Shown: positions 18,242-27,502 of the stretch, in pieces | How positions within the stretch are numbered: the stretch's first letter is position 1 | Layout of the letters: the number at the start of each line of letters is the position of its first letter | Source: Flavilitoribacter nigricans DSM 23189 = NBRC 102662 | GTDB taxonomy: Bacteria > Bacteroidota > Bacteroidia > Chitinophagales > Saprospiraceae | Assembly: GCF_002646595.1 (NCBI RefSeq) | Contig: NZ_PDUD01000022.1 | Location: forward strand, 62,001-126,000 | DNA: 64,000 nt | Direction: 5' to 3' | Position numbers and translations under genes: made by a program | The notes under the pieces: model-generated | The model's database searches: none | Told to the model about the DNA's origin: nothing | The model's input: only the letters and a program-made list of their open reading frames with translations

Positions 18242-18265
18242 GCCCGCTGAAGGAGATAAAAAAAG

Positions 18266-18310
18266 AAAAGGCCTGAGACCGAATTGAATTCGGACCCAGG
18301 CCTTATTTTA
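18266..18310. terminator. bidirectional intrinsic terminator between tipA-like gene and ftsZ
   Basis: AAGGCCTG pairs with CAGGCCTT, enclosing a second perfect stem CCGAATT/AATTCGG. On the plus strand it is followed by ATTTTA and on the minus strand by CTTTTCTTTTTTT. It lies between convergent genes and would end both the tipA-like transcript and the dcw operon. Confidence 0.85.
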
Positions 18311-18348
18311 TGGCCAACAGTTGCGGTTAGGTTACCCCAAGCTGGTCG

Positions 18349-19794
18349 TTAATCTACATTGTCGTGGAGAAAAGAATTTCCCTCCCGGATCTCCGGTTGA
18401 TCATCATCCGAGATCGTCCATTTGGACAGGGCCGGCTCTTCGGAGTTCGGCACCTTATCCAGGTTCACTCCCCGGCGCAGAAATGCCGGTTCGTTTTCCA
18501 GTTCGTTCACCGTATGCGGGTTATTCAGTTTGAGTCCCATACTCCGCTGACGCTCCCGGCGTTTGGCATCGCGCTCGGCCTGACGGCGGCGCTCCTCCTC
18601 GATCTGATCGCGGTTGCTGGGCGGTACGTAAGGTTCTTCGTAAGAATAACGCATTGACGGGTTTTTATCCACTTTTGCTCTAACGTCTTCAAAGTCAAAT
18701 GTTTGAGCGCTAGGTGTTCTGTCTTCTTCGTATCCTATGTCAGCGAGACCCGTTTTTTTTTCGGGGCGCGCATTGGGTTCATCGTCGTCCAGAGATACCA
18801 CCACGCGGTCTTCGCCGGTTTTCTTCTGGGTGAATTTGTGGCGCTCAAAACCGGTAGCGATGACCGTCACACTGATCTTATCGCCCAGGGTTTCGTCGAA
18901 GCAGTTACCCCAGATCAGGTCCGTTCCGTAGCCGGCTTCCTCCTGTACGAATTCGGTGATCTCGAAGATCTCATCCATCGTCACCTCCCGGGTACCGGAA
19001 GTAATGTTCAGCAGGATGTGCTGGGCTCCGCGGATATCGTTATCTTCCAGCAGCGGCGAGTGCAGGGCTTCGTCCACCGCCCGGCGGGCGCGGTCTTCCC
19101 CTTCGGCCGATGCCGTACCCATAATGGCCACACCACTGTCGCGCATCACGGTATTGACGTCCTCGAAGTCCACGTTCACATAACCCGGAACGGTAATGAT
19201 CTCCGCGATCCCTTTGGCCGCTGTGGTCAGGATATTATCCGCCTGGCAGAAAGCATCCGTCAGCGAAAGATTACCGTGGATCTGGCGCAGTTTATCATTG
19301 GAGATCACGATGAGTGTATCCACGTGCTTTTTCAGTTCCAGCAGGCCTTCCATACCTTGGTTGGTCCGGCGGCGCCCCTCGAAGGTGAAGGGCAAAGTCA
19401 CGATACCTACCGTCAGCACGTCCATCTCCTTGGCGGCCTTGGCGATAATAGGAGCCGCACCGGTACCGGTACCACCTCCCATACCCGCCGTGATGAACAA
19501 CATGCGGCAGTTGTTTTCCAGATATTTTCTCACTTCATCGATAGACTCCTCGCAAGCCAGTTTACCGATATTAGGTTTGGATCCGGCGCCACGCCCTTCT
19601 GTCAGATCAGGCCCCAGATGGATCCGGGTGGGCACCGGGCTCATTTCCATGGCCTGGGCGTCCGTATTGCAAATGGCAAAATCTACCCCTACAATACCCT
19701 GTTTGTACATGTGCGTCACGGCATTGCTACCGCCGCCGCCTACTCCAATAACCTTGATGATAGGACTTTCGTCTTTTGGCAAATCAAATACCAT
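18349..19794 (-). CDS. ftsZ: cell division protein FtsZ
   Basis: Tubulin-like GTPase that forms the Z ring. The N-terminal GTPase domain has VIGVGGGGSNAV and the tubulin signature GGGTGTGAAP; the T7 loop is recognisable in the vicinity of NVDFEDVNTVM. At 481 residues it is longer than the 380-400 of model FtsZ because of a long charged linker (residues about 330-440, rich in Asp, Glu and Arg). The C-terminus contains FLRRGVNLD, typical of Bacteroidota, followed by an acidic tail. It is the last gene of the dcw cluster, 180 bp after ftsA, and ends at a strong terminator. Confidence 0.98.
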   Translation of the reverse strand: MVFDLPKDESPIIKVIGVGGGGSNAVTHMYKQGIVGVDFAICNTDAQAMEMSPVPTRIHLGPDLTEGRGAGSKPNIGKLACEESIDEVRKYLENNCRMLFITAGMGGGTGTGAAPIIAKAAKEMDVLTVGIVTLPFTFEGRRRTNQGMEGLLELKKHVDTLIVISNDKLRQIHGNLSLTDAFCQADNILTTAAKGIAEIITVPGYVNVDFEDVNTVMRDSGVAIMGTASAEGEDRARRAVDEALHSPLLEDNDIRGAQHILLNITSGTREVTMDEIFEITEFVQEEAGYGTDLIWGNCFDETLGDKISVTVIATGFERHKFTQKKTGEDRVVVSLDDDEPNARPEKKTGLADIGYEEDRTPSAQTFDFEDVRAKVDKNPSMRYSYEEPYVPPSNRDQIEEERRRQAERDAKRRERQRSMGLKLNNPHTVNELENEPAFLRRGVNLDKVPNSEEPALSKWTISDDDQPEIREGNSFLHDNVD

Positions 19795-19974
19795 AACTGC
19801 TGGTTTTTGTCAAAAAACCGTTTGGATGAGCGCTGTCAAACCGGTCGCTCCGGATCATTAGTATCAGTAAATGTGCATCCAAAGGGTCTATGATGTTCAA
19901 GAGAATAAATTTTAAGTTCACAGTGTGCGTTATCGGGTGACCGGATCGTCCGGCACCGAATAACGATCACCTAA

Positions 19975-21294
19975 TTAGAATTCGGCATCCGGTTCGGCTT
20001 CAAACCACTCTTTGGTCTTGCGGAACAGTTGCTCGTACCATTTATTACCATCCGCTTCGGCGGCAACGGTTTCTTTTTCCTCAACCGGTTTTTCTTCCTC
20101 CGGTTCGGCCACCTGCACTTTGCCGGATTCCACATCGTCGATGCCTTTCAGCAACAGACCGACGGCCGTAGCGTAGATCGGACTGCTCAACTGCTCGTGG
20201 TAGCCGTGGGCCAGATGTTCCACCGGGATCCCCGTGCGGGTACTCATCCCCGTGTGGTACTCGGTCAGCTTATCCATGTGGTTCAGCAGGGCACCGCCGC
20301 CCGTCAGTACGATCCCGCCGATCAGTTTATCGGCGTAGCCGGAACGTTTGATCTCCCAGACTACATAGTCCAGGATCTCCTCGGCCCGGGCCTGAATGAT
20401 GCGGGCCAGGTTCTTTTCGCTGATCTCACGCGGCTCCCGGCCTTTCAGTCCGGGGATGGTGATGATGCGGTTGTCGTATACTTCTTCCGACAGAGCAGAA
20501 CCGAATTTCACTTTCAGTTTCTCGGCCTGCTGCACCATTACGTGGCATCCTTCCTTGATATCCTTGGTGATCACGTTGCCACCGAAGGGGATCACGGCCG
20601 TGTGCCGGATGATACCGTCGTGAAAGATGGTGATATCCGTGGTACCGCCACCGATGTCCACCAGGGCTACGCCGGCTTCTTTTTCCTCTTCACTCAGTAC
20701 CGCGGCGGCCGAAGCGATGGGTTCCAGCGTCATGTTGGCCACCCGCAGTCCGGTACGTTCCACACAACGGTGAATGTTATTGGAAGCGGTGATCTGGCCG
20801 GTGATGATGTGGAAGTTGGCTTCCAGCCGCACCCCGGACATACCGATCGGATCGGTGATCCCCTGTTCGTTATCCACCGTATATTCCTGGGGGATGACGT
20901 GCAGGATCTTGTCGCCCGGAGGCAACACCAGTTTATGCATATCGCTCATGAGGCGATTGATATCGCGCTCTGAGATCTCGGTAATATCATTATCACGCGT
21001 CAGGATACCGCGATGTTGCAGGCTTTTAATGTGCTGCCCCGCAATACCAACGTGCACGGTCTTTATGTCTTTGCCCGATTTGCGCTTGGCAATATTGGAG
21101 GCATCGGCAATGGCTTTAACGGTTTTCTCAATATTGGAAACCACGCCGCGCAGTACCCCTTCACTATCCACTTTACCGAAACCGACAATTTCTAATTTAC
21201 CGTGTTGGTTTCGACGCCCGGCAATAGCGCACACCTTGGTCGTTCCAATGTCTAGAGCAACAACGAGTTCTGAGTTTGAAGATTTATAATCCAT
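19975..21294 (-). CDS. ftsA: cell division protein FtsA
   Basis: Actin-like ATPase that anchors FtsZ to the membrane and recruits later divisome proteins. The phosphate-1 motif ALDIGTTKVCAIAG is at the N-terminus, phosphate-2 is in LVDIGGGTTDITIF, and the adenosine motif is GGIVLTGGGALL. After the actin core comes an acidic linker (VAEPEEEKPVEEKETVAAE) and a C-terminal amphipathic segment (NKWYEQLFRKTKEWFEAE), suited to act as the membrane-targeting helix. The length of 439 residues is usual. It is followed by ftsZ; 236 bp separate it from ftsQ upstream, enough for an internal promoter. Confidence 0.97.
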   Translation of the reverse strand: MDYKSSNSELVVALDIGTTKVCAIAGRRNQHGKLEIVGFGKVDSEGVLRGVVSNIEKTVKAIADASNIAKRKSGKDIKTVHVGIAGQHIKSLQHRGILTRDNDITEISERDINRLMSDMHKLVLPPGDKILHVIPQEYTVDNEQGITDPIGMSGVRLEANFHIITGQITASNNIHRCVERTGLRVANMTLEPIASAAAVLSEEEKEAGVALVDIGGGTTDITIFHDGIIRHTAVIPFGGNVITKDIKEGCHVMVQQAEKLKVKFGSALSEEVYDNRIITIPGLKGREPREISEKNLARIIQARAEEILDYVVWEIKRSGYADKLIGGIVLTGGGALLNHMDKLTEYHTGMSTRTGIPVEHLAHGYHEQLSSPIYATAVGLLLKGIDDVESGKVQVAEPEEEKPVEEKETVAAEADGNKWYEQLFRKTKEWFEAEPDAEF

Positions 21295-21530
21295 AGTTTG
21301 TCGGTTTTGGCTCCCGGGCTAGTTCATGGTGGTCCCTTCGGAGTTTAGCGGATGAAACGAAAATTGAAATCAAAGCAAAAAACAAGTCACTGTCTGTCAA
21401 AAACTTACACCAACTTTCCCTTTCACTTATATTCGCATTTTGTGTAGTTCTTCATTCACTAGGTGCTGTAAAATACAAATTATTGTTTAAAATTTTTATC
21501 CATCTAACTTTTACTATACAAAAAGTTATT

Positions 21531-22313
21531 TTATCGTTTTCCAACGACCTGGCCGTCGTAGCGCAGATCGATGGAGCGGTACTTTCGCCAACCCTCGTAA
21601 GGAGCTGCTTCATCGTAAAATATCTTCAACCGTCTTAACTTATCTTCCCGATCGCGCAGGCGACCGAAAAAGATCTTCTGATTGCCGATCTTGGGCACCA
21701 GGGTCACTTCATTCCGGTTACTGACATGGATCTGTTCGATCATCGGTTCCAGGAAGCTGTCTTCCCGGATGGTCTGCGCCAGATAGAACAGGTCTTTCAG
21801 TAAATGTTCTTTCTTGGGCTCCAGGAAATCGGTCGTATGCGGAGGGATATTCCCCGTGAGCACCAGTACGTGGGGCGAAGCGTGTTGGGAGGTCTTCATC
21901 TTCACCCCGGTATCATCCATATAATAATTCAATCCGTTATTATCGATCACCCGTACCACCGGTTCGCGTTGTACGACCCGGATGGACAGTTGATTTTTGG
22001 CATCTATATACGCTTCGGCATCCAGCACGAAAGGGTCTTCTTCCAGCACTCTTTCGAGGCGTTCCATATTCACTTCCCTTACGGGAATGGAATTCAGCGG
22101 GTAACCGAAACTCCGGTCAATGGCCAGCAGAATGTCTTCCTTTTTGATCAGGATGCTGCCGTCCGGTAGTTTTTCAACATCCACCAGTACGTCCACTACC
22201 CGGTTCTCCCCTTTTCGCTCTACCGCCGAGATGATCAACAAAATACCCAGCAGCCCCACGGTCAGATAACCGAGGGTTCGCAACTGTCGGATATGTTTTT
22301 GTTTTAGCATCAT
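21531..22313 (-). CDS. ftsQ: cell division protein FtsQ/DivIB
   Basis: A bitopic inner membrane protein of the divisome of 260 residues. A short basic cytoplasmic tail (MLKQKHIRQLR) precedes one transmembrane helix (LGYLTVGLLGILLIISAVE). The periplasmic part starts with a POTRA-like region (PDGSILIKKEDILLAIDRSFGY) and the FtsQ beta domain. It probably forms a complex with FtsL and a DivIC/FtsB-like protein and regulates septal synthesis. Sequence conservation is low in the family, so context (between murC and ftsA) contributes to the call. ATG at 22313 or at the next codon are both possible starts. Confidence 0.9.
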   Translation of the reverse strand: MMLKQKHIRQLRTLGYLTVGLLGILLIISAVERKGENRVVDVLVDVEKLPDGSILIKKEDILLAIDRSFGYPLNSIPVREVNMERLERVLEEDPFVLDAEAYIDAKNQLSIRVVQREPVVRVIDNNGLNYYMDDTGVKMKTSQHASPHVLVLTGNIPPHTTDFLEPKKEHLLKDLFYLAQTIREDSFLEPMIEQIHVSNRNEVTLVPKIGNQKIFFGRLRDREDKLRRLKIFYDEAAPYEGWRKYRSIDLRYDGQVVGKR

Positions 22314-22375
22314 TTAGTTTCGCTATTGAGTCGTCGGACCGGATACGATCCGAATCCTAACGTTCTATTTTTTCT

Positions 22376-23737
22376 CTATTCCCCTTTCAGCCAATCGGCG
22401 ATCGGCTCCACAAAGGTGTCTATATCTCCGGCCCCGAGGGTCAGCAGTACTTCCGGGCTTTTACCGGCCAGCAGGCTCATCAGCTCGCTTTTGGTGACCA
22501 GCTCTTTTGCCGGATTATCAATCTGATCAAAGATCAGTTCCGAGCTCACTCCCGGTATCGGCGCTTCCCGGGCCGGGTAGATATCGAGCAGGATGATCTC
22601 ATCCAGGGCGCTCAGGGCATCGGCAAAACCGTCCGCAAAATCTTGCGTCCGCGAGTATAGATGCGGTTGAAAGATCCCCGTCAGTTTTCGACCCGGATAC
22701 AACATCCGGGCGGCCGCTATAGCCGCGCGCAATTCCGAAGGATGGTGGGCATAATCATCGATATACACCCGTTGACCGTCCCGGAAGATGGTTTCAAAAC
22801 GCCGCTTCACACCTTTAAAATTTCGCAGTGCCCGCCGGATAGCATCTTCACTTAATCCCAACTCCAGACCAATGGTAATGGCAGCCGTGGCGTTTTCAAC
22901 ATTATGCGCGCCGGGCAGGGCCAGTTCCAGGCCCTTCAGGTGCGCCTGCGGACTCCGGTAATCAAAAGTGAAAAAGCCGTTTTCCACCCGCAGGTTCTCG
23001 CTGCGGTAATTGCCGCCGTCCAGGCCGTAGCTCATCACTTCCGGAAAATCCCCGAATTCACCGGTGAATCGGTGCTGCACCCACAACTGCCCGCCCGGTT
23101 TCAGCCGGCGGGCAAACGCCAGGAATCCTGTTTCCAGGATCGACGCCGCATCTCCGTAAATATCCAGATGATCCGGATCCATGGAAGTGATCACTGCCTT
23201 ATCGGGCGACAGGTGCAAAAAGGACCGGTCGTATTCATCAGCTTCCACGACCATCCATTCACTTTGCCCCAGTACGTAATTCGAGTCGAAATTACCGGCA
23301 ATACCCCCCAAAAAGGCGGTACAGTCGATGCCTCCGGTCTGCAGTACATGGGCGACCATGCTGGATGTGGTCGTTTTGCCGTGCGTACCCGCAATAGCGA
23401 TGGTCCGCATGCTTCGGCTGATGATCCCGAGCACTTCTGCTCTTTTTTTCAAAGGAAAACCCAACTTCCGAAAATGCTGTAACTCCGCGTGGTTAGCCGG
23501 AACGGCCGGGGTGTAAACCACCAGATCGATCCCCTCCGGTATAGCGGAAACATCTTCTGTGTAGTGAATTTTCATGCCTTCCTGTTCCAGCTTTCTGGTC
23601 AGGGTGGTTGCGGTTTTATCGTAGCCGGAAACGGCCACTCCGCGCTTGTGGAAATAACGGGCAATGGCACTCATCCCGATCCCACCGATACCTACGAAGT
23701 AGGCTTTTTTTATAGTTGTTAATTCAAGTGCTTCCAA
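22376..23737 (-). CDS. murC: UDP-N-acetylmuramate--L-alanine ligase
   Basis: Cytoplasmic Mur ligase that adds L-Ala to UDP-MurNAc with ATP. It begins with the Rossmann motif FVGIGGIGMSAIARYF; the ATP loop is AIAGTHGKTTTSSMV; the catalytic/metal region includes EADEYDRSFLHL, and the signature IDDYAHHPSELRAAI is present. The length of 453 residues is typical. It lies between murG and ftsQ in the dcw cluster, the Bacteroidota order. Confidence 0.97.
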   Translation of the reverse strand: MEALELTTIKKAYFVGIGGIGMSAIARYFHKRGVAVSGYDKTATTLTRKLEQEGMKIHYTEDVSAIPEGIDLVVYTPAVPANHAELQHFRKLGFPLKKRAEVLGIISRSMRTIAIAGTHGKTTTSSMVAHVLQTGGIDCTAFLGGIAGNFDSNYVLGQSEWMVVEADEYDRSFLHLSPDKAVITSMDPDHLDIYGDAASILETGFLAFARRLKPGGQLWVQHRFTGEFGDFPEVMSYGLDGGNYRSENLRVENGFFTFDYRSPQAHLKGLELALPGAHNVENATAAITIGLELGLSEDAIRRALRNFKGVKRRFETIFRDGQRVYIDDYAHHPSELRAAIAAARMLYPGRKLTGIFQPHLYSRTQDFADGFADALSALDEIILLDIYPAREAPIPGVSSELIFDQIDNPAKELVTKSELMSLLAGKSPEVLLTLGAGDIDTFVEPIADWLKGE

Positions 23738-23774
23738 TGCTCTTTATGGTTGATGGTGCGATCCGCGCTAAGGC

Positions 23775-24887
23775 CTATCGTCCACCTTTTTTCTCAATTA
23801 GCTGCAATACCTCCGCTGCGATCCGGGCGGCTGCATCCGGCCGGGCCATGGTCCGGATATTTTTGCCGAGCTGTTCCAGCGTTTCCGGTTGGGCCAGCAG
23901 GCTCATGGCGCGGGTGATGATCCGTTCTTTTGCTTCGGGATCCGGCAGCAGCACCCCGGCGTTTTTTTCCACCAGTGCCATCGCATTTTTGGTCTGATGA
24001 TCCTCCGCCACGTTCGGCGAGGGGATCAGCATCGCCGGTTGTCCCAGCTGGGCCAGTTCCGAGATGGTCAGGGCGCCGGCCCGGCAGATCACCAGATCCG
24101 CCATGGCGTAGGCCATATCCATCCGGTCGATAAAGGCCTCGGCCCGCACATTTTCCAGTTGGGCCGTCGCGCAATCGCCGAAATCTTCCACGTAGAGACT
24201 CCCCATCTGCCACAGTACCTGGATCTCCGGTTTGTCCGCCAGGATCGCGCTGTTGGCCGCCATGGCCTCGTTGATGGATTTGGCTCCCAGACTGCCTCCG
24301 AAAATGAACAGGATCGGCTGGTTGGGATTGAATCCAAAATGGGCCGCTCCTTCTTCCCGACTGGGCTGTTCCCGCAGCATGTCCTTGCGCACGGGATTTC
24401 CCGTCAGTACCAGTTTATCAGCGGGAAAGTATCGCTCCATGTGATCGTAGGCCACACAAATGCGATTGACCTTACCGCTCAGGATCCGGTTCGTCGCTCC
24501 GGCGTAGGAGTTCTGTTCCTGGATCAGAGCGGGTATACCCATCCGGCTGGCGACATCCAGTACCGGTCCGCTGGCAAAACCGCCAACCCCTACCGCTGCA
24601 TCCGGCCGGAAATCGCGAATGATACTCCAGGCCTTCAGCATGCTGGTCAGCAGCTTCAGAGGAAACATTAAATTCCGCAATGTCAATTTTCGATGGAAAC
24701 CGCTTATCCACAATCCTTTGATGGGATAGCCCGCTTTGGGCACTTTTTCCATTTCCATCTTTCCTTTCGCTCCGACAAACAGAATTTCTGTTTCCGGCTC
24801 TTTTTCCTTTATCGCATCGGCAATGGCGATCGCCGGGAAGGTATGTCCTCCCGTTCCTCCGCCGCTGATGATGATTCGATTTGCCAT
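23775..24887 (-). CDS. murG: UDP-N-acetylglucosamine--N-acetylmuramyl-(pentapeptide) pyrophosphoryl-undecaprenol GlcNAc transferase
   Basis: GT28 glycosyltransferase that converts lipid I to lipid II on the inner face of the membrane. The N-terminal loop is ISGGGTGGHTFPAIAIAD and the second glycine loop is LFIFGGSLGAKSINEA; the UDP-GlcNAc-binding C-domain has VICRAGALTISELAQLG and PSPNVAEDHQTKNA. The length of 370 residues is usual. It follows ftsW by 57 bp and precedes murC by 37 bp. Confidence 0.97.
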   Translation of the reverse strand: MANRIIISGGGTGGHTFPAIAIADAIKEKEPETEILFVGAKGKMEMEKVPKAGYPIKGLWISGFHRKLTLRNLMFPLKLLTSMLKAWSIIRDFRPDAAVGVGGFASGPVLDVASRMGIPALIQEQNSYAGATNRILSGKVNRICVAYDHMERYFPADKLVLTGNPVRKDMLREQPSREEGAAHFGFNPNQPILFIFGGSLGAKSINEAMAANSAILADKPEIQVLWQMGSLYVEDFGDCATAQLENVRAEAFIDRMDMAYAMADLVICRAGALTISELAQLGQPAMLIPSPNVAEDHQTKNAMALVEKNAGVLLPDPEAKERIITRAMSLLAQPETLEQLGKNIRTMARPDAAARIAAEVLQLIEKKGGR

Positions 24888-24944
24888 ATATTATGTTGTA
24901 GCGGTGCGGTGCGCTCACCACGGACACTACTTTTTTTCTTTTGG

Positions 24945-26081
24945 TTAACCGGTGCTCGCATCGATGTACTTGCTCACACTCAGGATGATCCCGAAGGCGA
25001 TACAGGTAAAGATGATCGAAGTACCGCCCTGACTGATCATCGGCAGGGTCAGTCCCGTTACCGGTACCAGATTGACGGCAACGGCAATGTTCAAAAAGGC
25101 CTGCGTGACCAGCAGTATACTCAATCCCATGGCCACCATCGCACCGAAGGCTTTCGGACTTTTGGTTACCATCCGTGTCACCCGGAAAAACAGGAACACG
25201 TAGAGAAAGATCAGGAACGCGCCACCGATGATCCCATATTCTTCCACGATGATGGCGTAGATAAAATCCGAAGAGGACATCGGCAGAAAATTCCGCTGAA
25301 TACTGTTACCGGGCCCCATTCCGAACCACTCCCCGTTGGCAATGGCCATTTTCGCCTGAATGACCTGGTAGATCTGATCGGGTCCGTCCATGAATTCGCG
25401 AAAGCGATTGACCCAGGTCGTCGATCGGATCAGATCCGGATAAAAGCCCCCGAGTGCATACAACAGGGCAAAAGACACCACTCCCAGAAAGAGCAGTAAA
25501 CCGATGTATTGCAGGGACACCCGACCCACGAACATCATGAAGACACAGGTCAGAAAAAGCATGATGGCCGTCGACAGATCCGAAGGTGCGATCAGGCAAC
25601 AAATGATCAGTACCGGCATGATGATCGGCAAAAAGGCACTGTTGAAATCCTTGATGTAATCCTGCTTTGAGGTCAGGGAGCGGGCTACATACAGGATCAG
25701 AGCCAGTTTAGCCAGATCGGAAGTCTGAAATGTCAAAGACGTATACGGGATCTTTATCCAGCGTCTGGCGTCATTGATCTCGGCGCCGTAAAATATCGTG
25801 ATCATCAACAGTGGGATCGATAGTGCCAGCAGCACCGGAGCCCAGCGGTTGTATTTCATGTAGTGGATCAAATGCCCCAGATAAGCCAGCAGAAAACCTA
25901 CTGCCAGCAGGCCGGAGTGCTTGAACAGATAGAATTCGGTGTTCCCGTCCTGTTGGTAGGCCAGGGAGCCGGTAGCACTGTAAACGGCCAGTATGGAAAA
26001 TATCCCCAGCAGGACCATCACCGACCAAATGGCCTTGTCTCCCTTCAACTCTGCATAGATCCGTGCTGCGATATTCGACAT
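24945..26081 (-). CDS. ftsW: FtsW lipid II polymerase (SEDS family)
   Basis: Multi-pass membrane glycosyltransferase that polymerises lipid II at the septum together with FtsI. About ten hydrophobic segments are visible, starting at KAIWSVMVLLGIFSILAVYSA. SEDS motifs include ARRWIKIPYTSLTFQTSDLAKLALILYVAR and the C-terminal NLVPVTGLTLPMISQGGTS. The position in the dcw cluster, between murD and murG, supports FtsW rather than RodA. The 119 bp gap to murD upstream shows nothing else. Confidence 0.95.
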   Translation of the reverse strand: MSNIAARIYAELKGDKAIWSVMVLLGIFSILAVYSATGSLAYQQDGNTEFYLFKHSGLLAVGFLLAYLGHLIHYMKYNRWAPVLLALSIPLLMITIFYGAEINDARRWIKIPYTSLTFQTSDLAKLALILYVARSLTSKQDYIKDFNSAFLPIIMPVLIICCLIAPSDLSTAIMLFLTCVFMMFVGRVSLQYIGLLLFLGVVSFALLYALGGFYPDLIRSTTWVNRFREFMDGPDQIYQVIQAKMAIANGEWFGMGPGNSIQRNFLPMSSSDFIYAIIVEEYGIIGGAFLIFLYVFLFFRVTRMVTKSPKAFGAMVAMGLSILLVTQAFLNIAVAVNLVPVTGLTLPMISQGGTSIIFTCIAFGIILSVSKYIDASTG

Positions 26082-26200
26082 TTTCTCACGTTGTTGCTCC
26101 GACCGCAGGTCGGACGCGATGTTGACACTTTTCCGGTGTCACAATGGTTTATTTTGGGTGGTAGTGACGGATCTTCATCGGTCCCTACCCTATTGATTCG

Positions 26201-27502
26201 CTATTGCAGTTCTAATACGGCCTGTTTGAACAGGCGCCCCCGTTCTACATAATTTTTAAACAGGTCAAAACTGGCGCAGGCCGGAGAAAGCAGAACGATA
26301 TCTCCTTCCCCGCTCATTTCCGCTGCCGCTTGTACCGCTTCGCTCGCCGAACCGGTTTCTACCGTCGGTTTGTCCAGCGCGCCGAAAGCGGCAATGATCT
26401 TACTGTTGTCGACGCCCATGCAAACGATGCCTTTCACTTTGTCTCGCACCAGCGGCAGGAGGGGTTCGTAATCGTTGCCCTTATCCTGGCCGCCGACCAC
26501 CCATATTACCGGGCGTTCCATGGCTTCCAGCGCGTAGAAAACGGCATCCACATTGGTCGCTTTGCTATCGTTGATGTATTCCACACCATCGATGATCGCT
26601 ACCCTTTCCAGCCGGTGTTCAACTGCCTCAAAACTTTCCAGGCCCGCCTGAATGACTTCCGGATCGATACCGAAAAGTCGCGCCAGCCGGATCGCGAACA
26701 GCGCGTTCATCGCGTTGTGCCGACCGCGCAGCGCCGTGGGCGCCAGATCGTATTGATGATTGTCAATTTTTAAGAGCGATCCTTCGATCTGCTCCCGGTC
26801 GATAGCGATCCGCTGCGCCGGGCCGGCCAGTTCTTCCAGGTACTGCCCGATATTCGGGTCATCTCCGTTGTAGAGGAAATGATCCGATGGCTCCTGGTTG
26901 AGGCCGATCCGGAACTTCGACCGGATATAGTTTTCAAATTTATAGTCGTACCGGTCCAGATGGTCCGGTGTGATATTCAGCAACATGGCCACTTTTGGCC
27001 GAAATGCCCGGATACCGTCCAGCTGAAAGCTGCTCAGCTCCAGCACGTAATAGGGCGTATCCGCTTCTGCAACCTGCCAGGCAAAACTTCTGCCGACATT
27101 ACCGGCCAGCGTAACGTCCAATCCGCCGCCCTTCAGCAGATGCCAGCTCAGGGTGCTGGTGGTCGTTTTTCCGTTACTGCCCGTGATACCGATAAAGGTG
27201 CCGCGGGAATAGCGGGCCGCAAATTCAATTTCCGAGATCACCGGAGTGCCCTGCCGAAGCAGTTGCTGCACCAGGGGTACCGTGTCGGGTATACCCGGGC
27301 TTTTGACCACTTCGTCCGCCGAGAGGATCTTTTCCTCCGTGTGCCGGCCTTCCTCGTAGGGAATACCGCGGGACTCCAGTTCGGCTTTATATTTTTCCTG
27401 AATGTTCCCTCGATCGGAAACAAACACCGTAAATTCTTGCTTTTGGGCCAGGATCGCTGCGCCGACGCCACTTTCACCGCTCCCGAGAATTACCACTCGC
27501 AT
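26201..27502 (-). CDS. murD: UDP-N-acetylmuramoyl-L-alanine--D-glutamate ligase
   Basis: Cytoplasmic Mur ligase that adds D-Glu to UDP-MurNAc-L-Ala. The N-terminus is a short Rossmann domain (VVILGSGESGVGAAILAQ), the ATP loop is GITGSNGKTTTSTLSWHL, and conserved elements EHRLERVAIIDGVEYINDSKATNVDA and VVGGQDKGNDYE are present. The length of 433 residues is typical. Its start codon directly abuts the stop codon of mraY, so the two are translationally linked. Confidence 0.97.
   Translation of the reverse strand: MRVVILGSGESGVGAAILAQKQEFTVFVSDRGNIQEKYKAELESRGIPYEEGRHTEEKILSADEVVKSPGIPDTVPLVQQLLRQGTPVISEIEFAARYSRGTFIGITGSNGKTTTSTLSWHLLKGGGLDVTLAGNVGRSFAWQVAEADTPYYVLELSSFQLDGIRAFRPKVAMLLNITPDHLDRYDYKFENYIRSKFRIGLNQEPSDHFLYNGDDPNIGQYLEELAGPAQRIAIDREQIEGSLLKIDNHQYDLAPTALRGRHNAMNALFAIRLARLFGIDPEVIQAGLESFEAVEHRLERVAIIDGVEYINDSKATNVDAVFYALEAMERPVIWVVGGQDKGNDYEPLLPLVRDKVKGIVCMGVDNSKIIAAFGALDKPTVETGSASEAVQAAAEMSGEGDIVLLSPACASFDLFKNYVERGRLFKQAVLELQ

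Noticed and set aside
18703-19893. 396-codon open frame opposite ftsZ
   Set aside because: Shadow of ftsZ: composition is His/Arg-rich and no fold is recognisable.
20029-20973. 314-codon open frame opposite ftsA
   Set aside because: Shadow of ftsA with no recognisable motifs.
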